A DNA stretch of 64,000 nucleotides from Flavobacterium yafengii (GTDB taxonomy: Bacteria > Bacteroidota > Bacteroidia > Flavobacteriales > Flavobacteriaceae): positions 868,001-932,000 of the forward strand of contig NZ_JASCRY010000001.1 in NCBI RefSeq assembly GCF_030010375.1, in the 5' to 3' direction. Below, piece after piece: positions 16,767 through 25,267 of the stretch (its first letter is position 1; each line of letters begins with the position of its first letter). The notes below the pieces were generated by a model, which was not told the origin of the DNA, did not search any database, and saw only the letters and a list, made by a program, of their open reading frames with translations. The position numbers were made by a program, and so were the translations under genes.

Positions 16767-17396
16767 ATGCCGCTTTACAAAACGAAACATATCAATTCCA
16801 CTACTCAAATCCTCGTTTGGAAAGTAACCGAATCCTATGCGGAATTATTAGAACAAGTGGTATTAAACGGCAGCAATCGCATTCGCCTCGACGGAATGAA
16901 ATCTGAAATGCACCAGCGCGCCTTTCTGAGTGTTCGCAAGTTATTGCAGGAAACGGGTCACACGGATTTAGATTTGTATTATGATGAATTCGGTAAACCA
17001 CATCTACAAGGAGAGAAACATATTTCCATAACACATTCCCATAATTTTTCGGCAATTATTATCAGCGACGAAACCGTAGGAATCGACATTGAATTGCAAA
17101 GAGACAAAATCATCCGAATCGCCGATAAATTCTGTGATTCAGAATTTCAATTCTTGGATGTGGACAGTGACGAATATATCAGGAAATTAACGGTTATTTG
17201 GGGAGCCAAAGAAGCCATTTTCAAAATTAGAAACGAAAAAGGAATCAGTTTCAAAGATCATATAAGTGTTGAGGAGTTCCGTGTTAACGTTAAACAAACT
17301 GATGCTAAACTTCAGTTTAATAATTTAGTTAAGGATTTCAATATTCATTTTGAAGAAATAGAGGATTTTACGTTAGTTTACGCTTTCGAAAATTAA
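16767..17396 (+). CDS. 4'-phosphopantetheinyl transferase superfamily protein
   Basis: A 209-residue Sfp/AcpT-type enzyme that would transfer phosphopantetheine from CoA to a carrier protein. It has the two signature motifs: VGIDIELQR (the magnesium-binding Asp and Glu, near residue 110) and WGAKEAIFK (near residue 150). The upstream FGKPHL and SITHSHNFSA segments also fit. It is the first gene of a plus-strand run with GGGP synthase and the PnuC-type transporter. The target carrier (fatty-acid ACP or a secondary-metabolite carrier) is not evident. Confidence 0.9.
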   Translation: MPLYKTKHINSTTQILVWKVTESYAELLEQVVLNGSNRIRLDGMKSEMHQRAFLSVRKLLQETGHTDLDLYYDEFGKPHLQGEKHISITHSHNFSAIIISDETVGIDIELQRDKIIRIADKFCDSEFQFLDVDSDEYIRKLTVIWGAKEAIFKIRNEKGISFKDHISVEEFRVNVKQTDAKLQFNNLVKDFNIHFEEIEDFTLVYAFEN

Positions 17397-17433
17397 AAAC
17401 AAACCGCAAATTTGCGAATTAGCGGTAAAAAGT

Positions 17434-18150
17434 ATGACAAATATTTATAAAGACATTTTAAAAGCAAAAAGCGAGAATACAAAATTACTCGCCATTCTTC
17501 TTGATCCTGATAAAGTAGTTTTGGAGAATTTATCCATTTTAATTTCAAAAATAAATCTTTCGCCAGCAAGCCATATTTTTATTGGCGGAAGCCAGGTCGA
17601 AAACAATATTTTAGATGAATTAATTGTTAAAATCAAACAAAACTGTAATTTACCAATCGTTTTATTTCCAGGGAATCCATCCCAAATATCAAATAAGGCA
17701 GATGCAATTTTGTTTTTGTCTTTAATCTCTGGTCGCAATTCTGATTTTTTAATTGAACATCAAGTAAAAGCGGTGCCCATTTTAAAACAAACTCAACTGG
17801 AAATAATTTCGACGGGTTATATTTTGATTGAAAGTGGAAATGAAACCGCCGTGGAACGCGTTAGTAAGACAAAGCCTTTAGATAGAAATAATCTGGATTT
17901 AGCATTGGCAACGGCACAAGCTGGCGAAATGTTAGGCAATAAGTTGATTTATCTGGAAGCGGGAAGTGGAGCAAAACAAGTCGTTCCGTTAGAAATGATT
18001 GCATTAGTTTCTCAAAATATTGAAATTCCAGTATTGGTTGGCGGCGGAATTGTAGCTTTGCAAGGAATTCAAAACGCTTACCATGCTGGAGCCGATTTAG
18101 TAATTATAGGAACTGCTTTTGAAAAGAATAATAGTTTTTTTGATAAATAA
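17434..18150 (+). CDS. geranylgeranylglyceryl phosphate synthase family protein
   Basis: A 238-residue TIM-barrel prenyltransferase of the PcrB/GGGPS family. It joins a polyprenyl diphosphate to glycerol-1-phosphate, a step otherwise known from archaeal ether-lipid synthesis. Family motifs are LLDPDK near residue 23, IFIGGSQV near 49, YLEAGSGA near 174 and the phosphate-binding VGGGI and GADLVIIGTAFE near the end. Bacteroidetes carry a group II enzyme of this family whose physiological product is poorly understood. It starts 37 bases after the phosphopantetheinyl transferase gene and precedes the PnuC-type transporter by 14 bases, so the three are probably one transcript. Confidence 0.92.
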   Translation: MTNIYKDILKAKSENTKLLAILLDPDKVVLENLSILISKINLSPASHIFIGGSQVENNILDELIVKIKQNCNLPIVLFPGNPSQISNKADAILFLSLISGRNSDFLIEHQVKAVPILKQTQLEIISTGYILIESGNETAVERVSKTKPLDRNNLDLALATAQAGEMLGNKLIYLEAGSGAKQVVPLEMIALVSQNIEIPVLVGGGIVALQGIQNAYHAGADLVIIGTAFEKNNSFFDK

Positions 18151-18164
18151 TTTAATTTTTTCTA

Positions 18165-18794
18165 ATGATAGAATACTTTTTTTCTCAATACGCAGATTAC
18201 CCAACATTAGATATTGTTCTAGAAATTGTAGCGGTTATTTTTGGTTTATTAAGTGTTTGGTACGCTAAAAAAGATAACATTTTAGTATTTCCAACAGGGA
18301 TTGTAAGTACATTAATATTCGTTTATTTGCTTTGGAAATGGACTTTATGGGGTGATATGATGATTAATGGATATTATTTTGTGATGAGTATTTATGGTTG
18401 GTATCATTGGACCAGAAAAAAAGATGATACGGTTGAGTTTCCAATTTCAAAAATTTCGAGTTCTGAAAAACGAATTGCGATAATTCTTTTTATATTTACG
18501 GTCGCTTTTGTGGTTTCGGTATATCATTATTTCGGAAAATTCACCACTTGGTATGCTTATGTAGATACATTTATCACAGGGGTTTTCTTTGTAGGAATGT
18601 GGCTCATGGCCAAAAGAAAAGTAGAAAATTGGGTATTTTGGATAATTGGAGATGTAATTTCTATTCCGTTATATTTTTCAAAAGGATTTACTTTTACAAG
18701 TTTTCAATACGTAGTATTTACAATAGTTGCCGTTTTTGGCTATTTAGAATGGAAGAAAATCTCAGACAGCTCTCAAACGGAGCTACAAAAATAA
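18165..18794 (+). CDS. pnuC: PnuC-family vitamin transporter (nicotinamide riboside or thiamine)
   Basis: A 209-residue inner-membrane protein with about seven hydrophobic segments and the family signature WKWTLWGDMMINGYYFVMS and IYGWYHW. PnuC proteins move nicotinamide riboside, and the close relatives called PnuT move thiamine; both need an intracellular kinase to trap the substrate. The next gene overlaps its end and is a NadR-like P-loop kinase, which fits that scheme. A TPP-riboswitch-controlled TonB receptor lies 3 kb downstream on the same strand and makes thiamine a serious alternative. The symbol denotes the family, not a proven substrate. Confidence 0.88.
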   Translation: MIEYFFSQYADYPTLDIVLEIVAVIFGLLSVWYAKKDNILVFPTGIVSTLIFVYLLWKWTLWGDMMINGYYFVMSIYGWYHWTRKKDDTVEFPISKISSSEKRIAIILFIFTVAFVVSVYHYFGKFTTWYAYVDTFITGVFFVGMWLMAKRKVENWVFWIIGDVISIPLYFSKGFTFTSFQYVVFTIVAVFGYLEWKKISDSSQTELQK

Positions 18795-20857
18795 TTAAAA
18801 TTGCGCTGTTTGGCCCAGAAAGCACGGGAAAAACCACATTAGCAAAACAACTCGCTGAATATTATAAAACAGAATGGGTTCCTGAATATGCACGAGAATA
18901 TCTTCAAGAAAAATGGGATGCAAATCAACAAATATGTACTGTTGACGACATGCTTCCTATTGCTTTAGGACAAACCAAATTAGAAAATGAAAGCGCTGTA
19001 ATGGCTAATAAATATCTTTTTTGTGATACTAATTTATTGGTAACCAAAGTTTTTTCGGAAGTGTATTATGATTATTGTGATCCATTATTAGACCAAGCGG
19101 CTCGCGAACATGAATATGATTTGTTTTTTCTTACGGATATTGATGTTCCATGGGAAAAAGATGATTTAAGAGACCGTCCAGAAGAAAGAGAATCTGTATT
19201 TGCAATTTTCAAACAATCTTTAATTGATAATAAAAAACCATTTGTAATTCTTTCTGGAGATAAAAAATTACGACTTAAGAAAGCGGTTGCTATAATCAAT
19301 GATTTGGCAAAAGCCAAAGAAATGGGACTTTCTTCGCTAGATTTTATTCAGATTTATGAAAAAGGAGTTTCATTAAAAAACATTCAACAACAACTTGGTT
19401 TTTTTAGAAATGGAATTACGAAGAGTAATCTGGTTGGACCAGCAACTTTATTCAATGGTATTTTAAAATTATCAGAAAGTGATTTTCGACTAAAAGCAGA
19501 TTATTTTGATGAAAATAAATCCAGTTTAAAACTGGAAAAATTTGTTCCTGCCTCTGGAGCAGCCACAAGAATGTTTAAGTTTCTGCTTACTTTTCTAAAG
19601 GATTTTGATGTCGAAAATGAAACGATTAATGCTTATGTCAATAGAAAAAAAGAAACAGAACTTCCTGTTTTTATAGTAGGTTTAGAGAAGTTCCCGTTTT
19701 TTAGGGCAGTTGATGAAAAACTGAGAGAGGAATTTATTGATTTTGAGTTTCTTCATCGAGATTATAAAAATTATTATTTCATAAAATTACTTTTGGCTCC
19801 GGATTATTTTAATTTTTCCAATAAACCAAAAGCAACTCTGCCTTTTCATAAATACAAAACACACATTGCAACTCCTGTTGATGAACATTTGAATGAATGT
19901 ATTCATTATGCAAATTCAAATATGCATTTTACGGTTTCTGAATCACATCAAAAGCAATTTGAAAGTGTTGTAAATAGCATTAAAAATGAAATAGAAAAAG
20001 AATCCAGTACTTCATTACATATTAATTATTCTTATCAAAATAAGAGTACAGACACTCTTGCAGTAGATTTTGAAAATAACCCCTTTAGAGATGAAAATGG
20101 CAAGTTGTTTTTTAGGCCTGGCGGTCATGGAGCGTTGATAGAAAACCTAAACAATCTCGATGCCGATATTATTTTTATAAAAAATATTGACAACGTTATC
20201 CAAAATAATATTAATAAAATTGCTTTGTATAAAAAAGCATTGGCAGGAATTTTAATAGAATTGCAACAGCAAGTATTTAAATATTTACATGCAATTGATG
20301 CTGATGAAATTCAACAGGAAAATGGTTGGGAGATTTTACTTTTTTTACAGGAAAAACTAAATATTAGTATTCCGAACAGTTTTTACCAACTTAGTTTTGA
20401 AGATAAAATGACCGAAATAAAAGCTATTTTAAACAAACCTATCAGAGTTTGTGGAATGGTAAAAAATGAAGGTGAAGCTGGCGGTGGCCCTTTTTGGGTA
20501 AAAGATGAGAAAGGTTCTATTTCGTTGCAGATTGTTGAGAGCTCCCAAGTAGATTTATCAGATGAGAATCAAAGAGGAATCTTGAATGCATCTACACATT
20601 TTAACCCTGTTGATATAGTTTGCGGAATCAAAAACTATAAAAAGGAGAAGTTTGACCTGACTCAGTTTGTGGATCATAATAGTGGTTTTATAGTGGAGAA
20701 AACTACTTTTGAAAGAGGTATTAAATCGTATGAATTGCCTGGCTTATGGAATGGTGCTATGGCAAAATGGATTACTGTATTTGTTCAAGTGCCTTTGATT
20801 ACTTTTAATCCCGTAAAAACAGTAAATGATTTATTAAAACCAGCACATCAGCCGTAA
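18749..20857 (+). CDS. NadR-like nucleoside kinase fused to a DUF4301 protein
   Basis: A 702-residue fusion. Residues 1-190 form a NadR-type P-loop domain (GPESTGKTT at 22-30, followed by VPEYAREYL and FCDTNLLVTKVF). Such domains phosphorylate nicotinamide riboside or a similar vitamin nucleoside. From Met 192 (codon at 19322) a DUF4301 protein of about 511 residues begins (MGLSSLDFIQIYEKG) and runs to the end, with PASGAATRMFKF, FFRPGGHGALIENLN and GEAGGGPFWV. I recall these as separate neighbouring genes in relatives. The ATG at 18749 overlaps the transporter gene by 46 bases; the frame upstream to 18548 is only a shadow of it. The role of DUF4301 is unknown. Confidence 0.85.
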   Translation: MEENLRQLSNGATKIIKIALFGPESTGKTTLAKQLAEYYKTEWVPEYAREYLQEKWDANQQICTVDDMLPIALGQTKLENESAVMANKYLFCDTNLLVTKVFSEVYYDYCDPLLDQAAREHEYDLFFLTDIDVPWEKDDLRDRPEERESVFAIFKQSLIDNKKPFVILSGDKKLRLKKAVAIINDLAKAKEMGLSSLDFIQIYEKGVSLKNIQQQLGFFRNGITKSNLVGPATLFNGILKLSESDFRLKADYFDENKSSLKLEKFVPASGAATRMFKFLLTFLKDFDVENETINAYVNRKKETELPVFIVGLEKFPFFRAVDEKLREEFIDFEFLHRDYKNYYFIKLLLAPDYFNFSNKPKATLPFHKYKTHIATPVDEHLNECIHYANSNMHFTVSESHQKQFESVVNSIKNEIEKESSTSLHINYSYQNKSTDTLAVDFENNPFRDENGKLFFRPGGHGALIENLNNLDADIIFIKNIDNVIQNNINKIALYKKALAGILIELQQQVFKYLHAIDADEIQQENGWEILLFLQEKLNISIPNSFYQLSFEDKMTEIKAILNKPIRVCGMVKNEGEAGGGPFWVKDEKGSISLQIVESSQVDLSDENQRGILNASTHFNPVDIVCGIKNYKKEKFDLTQFVDHNSGFIVEKTTFERGIKSYELPGLWNGAMAKWITVFVQVPLITFNPVKTVNDLLKPAHQP

Positions 20858-20898
20858 TAATTTTACGGAAACAATCCCGAAGTTTCGGGAAAATATAA

Positions 20899-21303
20899 AT
20901 GGAAAACGAAAAAATTATATCTGAGTTAAGTTTTAAAGCCGTCCGCAGTAGTGGAGCCGGTGGTCAGAACGTAAATAAAGTTTCCTCGAAAGTGGTATTG
21001 ACTTTTGATTTGAAAAATTCTCAGGCTTTAACCGAAGAAGAAAAACTTTTGGTCGAAACCAAATTATCTTCCAGGGTAACAACTGATTTTGTTTTAATCT
21101 TGAATTGTGATGAAGATCGAAGTCAGTTTAGAAACAAAGAAATTGTAACCAAACGATTTTTGGAACTTATAAAAAATGCATTGCTTATTCCTAAAGAACG
21201 TAAGCCTACTAAAATTCCTAAGTCGGTTATTAGAAAGAGAATAAAGGATAAAAAAAACGTGTCTGAGGTCAAGAAAAATAGAAAAAGACCTAATTTAGAG
21301 TAG
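20899..21303 (+). CDS. arfB: alternative ribosome-rescue factor ArfB (peptidyl-tRNA hydrolase)
   Basis: A 134-residue class I release-factor-like protein that frees stalled ribosomes on non-stop mRNA. It has the catalytic GGQ within SSGAGGQNVNKVSSKV (residues 16-31) and the basic C-terminal tail (KIPKSVIRKRIKDKKN and KKNRKRPNLE) that enters the empty mRNA channel. It lacks the codon-recognition domain of RF1/RF2. A small hairpin TCCCGAA / TTCGGGA at 20876-20891 precedes the ATG. It is transcribed in the same direction as the kinase fusion, 41 bases behind it. Confidence 0.93.
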   Translation: MENEKIISELSFKAVRSSGAGGQNVNKVSSKVVLTFDLKNSQALTEEEKLLVETKLSSRVTTDFVLILNCDEDRSQFRNKEIVTKRFLELIKNALLIPKERKPTKIPKSVIRKRIKDKKNVSEVKKNRKRPNLE

Positions 21304-21328
21304 GCAGTTTATTTTTATTTTTTAAAAC

Positions 21329-21359
21329 TTTAAATTTTAAACAAAAAAAACTACTTTTG
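21329..21359 (+). promoter_or_regulatory. promoter of the TPP-riboswitch transcript
   Basis: TTTA at 21329-21332, a 19-base spacer and TACTTTTG at 21352-21359 match the Bacteroidetes promoter. Transcription would start at the very beginning of the riboswitch. Confidence 0.65.
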
Positions 21360-21360
21360 C

Positions 21361-21438
21361 GCTGTCTCAAAGGGGTGCTCTAAATAACGAGCTGAGATTA
21401 TACCCAAAGAACCTGGACAAGTAATGTTGTCAAGGGAA
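21361..21438 (+). ncRNA. TPP riboswitch (THI element) aptamer
   Basis: The conserved elements appear in the right order and spacing: AGGGGTGC, GCTGAGA, TTATACCC, GAACCTG, GTAATG and a closing AAGGGA. The helix arms GCTC/GAGC and TTGTC/GACAA are complementary. TPP aptamers turn genes down when thiamine pyrophosphate is plentiful. Directly downstream lie a possible expression-platform hairpin and a TonB receptor gene, which marks that receptor as thiamine-related. Confidence 0.95.
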
Positions 21439-21441
21439 AAA

Positions 21442-21480
21442 ATGACAAACAAATAGCGTGCACACTACTTTATTTGTCAT
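21442..21480 (+). promoter_or_regulatory. possible riboswitch expression-platform hairpin
   Basis: ATGACAAA and TTTGTCAT are perfect complements separated by 23 bases, immediately after the aptamer. No T-run directly follows, so it may act on translation or as an antiterminator arm. This is inferred only. Confidence 0.4.
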
Positions 21481-21546
21481 AGGAAACAATCATTTTTTAA
21501 TTTAACAAAAGAATAATTCCCCCTTTTATTCGTAATCTTTTTACGG

Positions 21547-23697
21547 ATGAATACTATTATTACAGTTACAAAGTCTCAAAGTCTCAAAGTCCCAAAGTCC
21601 AAGAATCTGACATATTATATGTCTTCTGTCTTTCTTCTCGCCTCTTTTATCTCTTTTTCTCAAGTCAAAGACACCGCTAAAGTAAACCAACTCGATGAAG
21701 TCTTGGTTTCAGCGGTACGTGTTACTACAAAAACGCCGGTCAGTTTTAGCAATTTGGACAAAAAGGAAATCAAATTCCGAAACTTAGGACAAGATATTCC
21801 TATTCTGATGAATTATCTACCTTCTGTTGTCACCACTTCTGATGCCGGAAATGGAGTAGGATATACCGGAATTCGCGTTCGTGGTAGCGATGCAACAAGA
21901 GTGAATGTTACTATCAACGGAATTCCGTACAACGATTCTGAAAGTCATGGAACGTATTGGGTAAATATGCCTGATTTTGCTTCCTCACTGGAGAGTTTGC
22001 AATTGCAACGCGGCGTAGGGACTTCTACTAATGGAGCAGGAGCTTTCGGTGCCAGTTTAAACATGCTTACCGATAATTTTGCCAAAGAAAGCACAGGAGA
22101 AATCTCCAACTCTTTTGGAAGTTTCAATACTCGAAAACACACGGTAAAATTCAGTACAGGTTTGATGAATGACCATTTCGAAATCGCGGGACGTTTGTCT
22201 GCTTTAAATTCAGATGGGTATGTGGATCGAGGCGCATCTGATTTGAAATCCTATTTTCTTCAGGGTACCTATGTAGGGAAAACTACTTTGATAAAAGCCT
22301 TGGTATTTGGAGGAAAAGAAAAAACGTATCAATCTTGGAACGGAATTGATGGCGAAACGCTGAACAATGATCGCACGTTTAACTCAGCAGGAGCTTTTAC
22401 GGATGAACAAGGAAATGCTCGTTTTTATGACAATGAAACCGATAATTACCAACAAGACCACTCTCAATTGCATTGGAACGAAAAAATATCAGAAAACTGG
22501 AGTACTAATTTTGCGTTGCATTACACCAAAGGAAAAGGGTTTTATGAAAATTATAAAGAAGACGCTGATTTAGCTGATTATGGATTACAGCCAGTTGGTG
22601 CCGTGGTAACAACTGATTTGATTCGTCAAAAATGGTTGGATAATGACTTTTATGGAACTACATTTTCTGCAAATTACAAGAAAGACAAACTGGATGTGAT
22701 TTTTGGCGGCGGATGGAATAAGTATGAAGGGAGTCACTTCGGGAAAGTCATTTGGGCACGATTTGCTTCACAGAGCGAATTAGGAGATCGTTATTATGAT
22801 GATTATGCAGTTAAAACGGATGGAACTGTTTTTGCTAAAGCCAATTACCAAATCACAGCGCAATTAAGTTTATTTGGAGATTTACAATATCGTACGGTTA
22901 ATTATAAAGCCAACGGAGTTCAGGCCACTGTAGTAGATGACACGTTTAATTTTTTTAATCCAAAGACCGGATTTACGTATGACATCAATGCTAATAATGC
23001 CTTGTATTTTTCCTATGCAAGAGCAAATAGAGAACCAAACAGAACTGATTATGAAGGCGGAAACGTAAAGCCAGAAAAGTTGAATGACTTTGAATTGGGT
23101 TGGAGATATGTTGCAGAGAAAATACAATTCAATTCGAATGTGTATTATATGGCCTATAAAGATCAATTGATTTTGACAGGAAGTTTAGATGATGTAGGCG
23201 CTCCAATACGTTCCAATAGCGAAAAAAGCTACCGTTTAGGACTGGAAGTAGACGCTACAATAGCGTTGACAAATCAATTGATTATCCGTCCTAATTTCAC
23301 TTTAAGTGCTAATAAAAATACTGATTTAGCGGTAGAAGGACAGGATTATGGTACTACTGATATCGCGTATTCACCATCGATTATTGCGGGAAATATTTTG
23401 GTTTATACACCAGTGGAAAATCTTCATATTTCATGGTTGCAAAAATTCGTTGGGGAACAATACATGAATAACATTGAATTACCGGAGGCAAAGTTGGCAG
23501 ATTACTTTGTGAATGACTTGAATGTTGCCTACACTTTTAAACCTAAAACCATCTTCAAAGAAATTGTGTTGACTGGTTTAGTGAATAATTTTTTAGACAA
23601 AAAATATGTTTCTAACGGATACATGTATGATGTATATCCGTATTATTATCCACAGGCGGGAATTAATTTTCTTGCCGGTTTGACATTGAAGTTTTAG
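21547..23697 (+). CDS. TonB-dependent outer-membrane receptor, probably for thiamine
   Basis: A 716-residue receptor. A signal sequence (around MSSVFLLASFISFSQ) is followed by a plug domain (residues about 45-165, with NYLPSVVTTSDAGNGVGYTG, IRVRGSDATRVNVTINGIPY and GVGTSTNGAGAFGASLNM), then a 22-strand-type barrel ending in YYYPQAGINFLAGLTLKF. No SusC-like carboxypeptidase domain is present. The TPP riboswitch 110 bases upstream indicates uptake of thiamine or a precursor. The first 24 residues are partly encoded by a four-copy octamer repeat, and the second ATG at 21619 could be the native start; that shorter form would lack a basic leader. Confidence 0.92.
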   Translation: MNTIITVTKSQSLKVPKSKNLTYYMSSVFLLASFISFSQVKDTAKVNQLDEVLVSAVRVTTKTPVSFSNLDKKEIKFRNLGQDIPILMNYLPSVVTTSDAGNGVGYTGIRVRGSDATRVNVTINGIPYNDSESHGTYWVNMPDFASSLESLQLQRGVGTSTNGAGAFGASLNMLTDNFAKESTGEISNSFGSFNTRKHTVKFSTGLMNDHFEIAGRLSALNSDGYVDRGASDLKSYFLQGTYVGKTTLIKALVFGGKEKTYQSWNGIDGETLNNDRTFNSAGAFTDEQGNARFYDNETDNYQQDHSQLHWNEKISENWSTNFALHYTKGKGFYENYKEDADLADYGLQPVGAVVTTDLIRQKWLDNDFYGTTFSANYKKDKLDVIFGGGWNKYEGSHFGKVIWARFASQSELGDRYYDDYAVKTDGTVFAKANYQITAQLSLFGDLQYRTVNYKANGVQATVVDDTFNFFNPKTGFTYDINANNALYFSYARANREPNRTDYEGGNVKPEKLNDFELGWRYVAEKIQFNSNVYYMAYKDQLILTGSLDDVGAPIRSNSEKSYRLGLEVDATIALTNQLIIRPNFTLSANKNTDLAVEGQDYGTTDIAYSPSIIAGNILVYTPVENLHISWLQKFVGEQYMNNIELPEAKLADYFVNDLNVAYTFKPKTIFKEIVLTGLVNNFLDKKYVSNGYMYDVYPYYYPQAGINFLAGLTLKF
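21569..21600 (+). repeat. four tandem copies of an 8-base repeat
   Basis: Four adjacent octamers, CAAAGTCT twice and CAAAGTCC twice, lie in the first codons of the receptor frame. Because 8 is not a multiple of 3, any change in copy number would shift the frame. Confidence 0.85.
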
Positions 23698-24082
23698 AAT
23701 ATTGTTTTAGTTATAATGAGAAAAATCCTGATGGCTTACCTGTCAGGATTTTTTGGTTATAGCGATTTATTGAGAATTTTTGATGTAAATTTCTTCGAAA
23801 ATTTATTTATATGGTTCTTAGATTTTTATAAGAAGAATATGATTTTTTAATTTTGTAAAAAAGTACAATTAATATTGATGGGATTAGTATTTATGGTAAT
23901 GATAAAATTAAATCTATTAAATTTAAAATGGTAAAATACAGTATAGCTATATATGTAAATATAAACCTTAACTTGTTAAATTCTATTATTTAAATAAGAT
24001 AATTCTTTAAATAACGTTTTTTTTATTTTTATATTTACAATGGTTCGCCAAAACTAATTATAAATTTAAACTAGTATTAAAA
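23698..24082. other. AT-rich stretch between the TonB receptor and a small secreted protein gene
   Basis: Apart from the terminator at 23721-23754 and a weak promoter-like TATATTTA at 24030-24037, I see nothing: no open frame, RNA gene or repeat. Confidence 0.55.
23721..23754 (+). terminator. terminator after the TonB receptor gene
   Basis: AAAAATCCTGA and TCAGGATTTTT are perfect complements around an 11-base loop, with two further T residues. Confidence 0.88.
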
Positions 24083-24538
24083 ATGAAAAATTTCAAACAT
24101 ATATTCATTATCATTTTGTTATGTCTTGGTTTTGAAAGCTATTCGCAAATCGCTGTGACGGGCTATTCTAATTATGCTTTGGGATTAAATACAAGTAAAG
24201 AAAAGGTGATAAGTTTTGAAATGAAGATTTTCACTAACCATTATGTAGAAGATATTCCAATAGAGGGTAATGTGTTTTATAATTTTAAAACCAAAGAATA
24301 CCACAGATTCTCAATTGGATTAGGAATTAATCTTAGTCCATTTAGTAGTCCTGATCAAGTGAATTCATTTGTAATTCCAATCGTATTAGAAATTTTTCCA
24401 ATAAAAGATTTTAAAAAAATAGCAATTGTTTTTGAATTAACACCCGAATTAAGGATTGAAGATGATGTTAATATTAGAAGCCTTTTTGGTATTAGATATA
24501 CTTTTGACAAAAAAATAGCTCAAAATTTTAACCCATGA
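24083..24538 (+). CDS. small secreted or outer-membrane protein of unknown function
   Basis: A 151-residue protein I do not recognise. It has a signal peptide (MKNFKHIFIIILLCLGFESYSQ) ending in the SxSQ cleavage pattern common in flavobacteria. The remainder has alternating beta-strand character (FEMKIFTNHYVED, VFYNFKTKEYHRFSIGLGIN, LRIEDDVNIRSLFGIRYTF), which fits a small outer-membrane beta-barrel. It stands alone between the thiamine receptor and the Rieske-like lipoprotein, without clear operon partners. Confidence 0.7.
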   Translation: MKNFKHIFIIILLCLGFESYSQIAVTGYSNYALGLNTSKEKVISFEMKIFTNHYVEDIPIEGNVFYNFKTKEYHRFSIGLGINLSPFSSPDQVNSFVIPIVLEIFPIKDFKKIAIVFELTPELRIEDDVNIRSLFGIRYTFDKKIAQNFNP

Positions 24539-24779
24539 ATTTAATATTTATCTCTTAAAATAAAAGTTTTTTCATCATTTCAAAAAATCCGAAAAGGTTA
24601 ATACGTTTTGGATTTTTTTCTTTACAAGTTTTGCAATAAATTTAAAAAAAAATGGATGAAAACTTACCACTAAAAAAAATAATCCATAAAGTGTATCATA
24701 ATTTGAATGAGAATTGTAGTCAATTAAATGCTTTTAAAGAAAATACAAGCAAACAAAATTGAATCTATGTTTAAGAAGT

Positions 24780-25193
24780 TTAATTATAAACCCGAAGTGA
24801 TGTTCCGTTTACTTGAACACGATATTGCTTCATAGGATACTGTAAAGTACCCTGTCCGGTAAATAAACTGTATTCTTTACTGTCACATCCACAAACGGCA
24901 TTTATCCCATCTATGGTCATGGTAGAGCAGGAACTTATAGCCTGATTGGGACAAGCCGCATCAAAAGCATTGTAACCGCTGCCGGTATTAAAAACAATAA
25001 TGCCACGCGCACCTACTCCGGCATAATAAATAGCGTTGCTTGCATATTTAAGATTCGAATACGCAGGCAAATTCATATTAATATCTACCGTAAAAGTATA
25101 ATTAGGGACAAATGGATTTGTATTATCAAAACCTGAATCACTACACGAGAAAAAGAAAGGAATTATAACGAAAAGCAGCAGGTATTTTTTCAT
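24780..25193 (-). CDS. Rieske-fold lipoprotein lacking the iron-sulfur ligands
   Basis: A 137-residue lipoprotein: the signal MKKYLLLFVIIPFFFSC ends at Cys 17. The C-terminal half follows the Rieske layout (AACPNQ, later INAVCGCDSKEYSLFTGQG, ending QYRVQVNGTSLRVY). In a true Rieske protein the two boxes read CxH and CxxH. Here both histidines are missing (CPNQ and CGCD), so a [2Fe-2S] cluster cannot be held in the usual way. The remaining cysteines may form disulfides. It is divergent from greA. The role is unknown, and the degeneration seems real because the frame is intact. Confidence 0.72.
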   Translation of the reverse strand: MKKYLLLFVIIPFFFSCSDSGFDNTNPFVPNYTFTVDINMNLPAYSNLKYASNAIYYAGVGARGIIVFNTGSGYNAFDAACPNQAISSCSTMTIDGINAVCGCDSKEYSLFTGQGTLQYPMKQYRVQVNGTSLRVYN

Positions 25194-25267
25194 TTTAAAA
25201 TAGTGTCAAAGTATTAGTGAAACAAATTTAATTTATTTAACTTTGAATTATATATGATTAACATATA

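Noticed and set aside
18548..18748. N-terminal 67-residue extension of the kinase-DUF4301 frame
   Set aside because: It lies entirely in a second frame over the PnuC-type transporter gene and has no domain character. The ATG at 18749 gives the normal start before the P-loop.
21569..21600. CRISPR-like array
   Set aside because: Adjacent octamers without spacers are a simple tandem repeat. No cas gene or longer direct repeat is found anywhere in the window.
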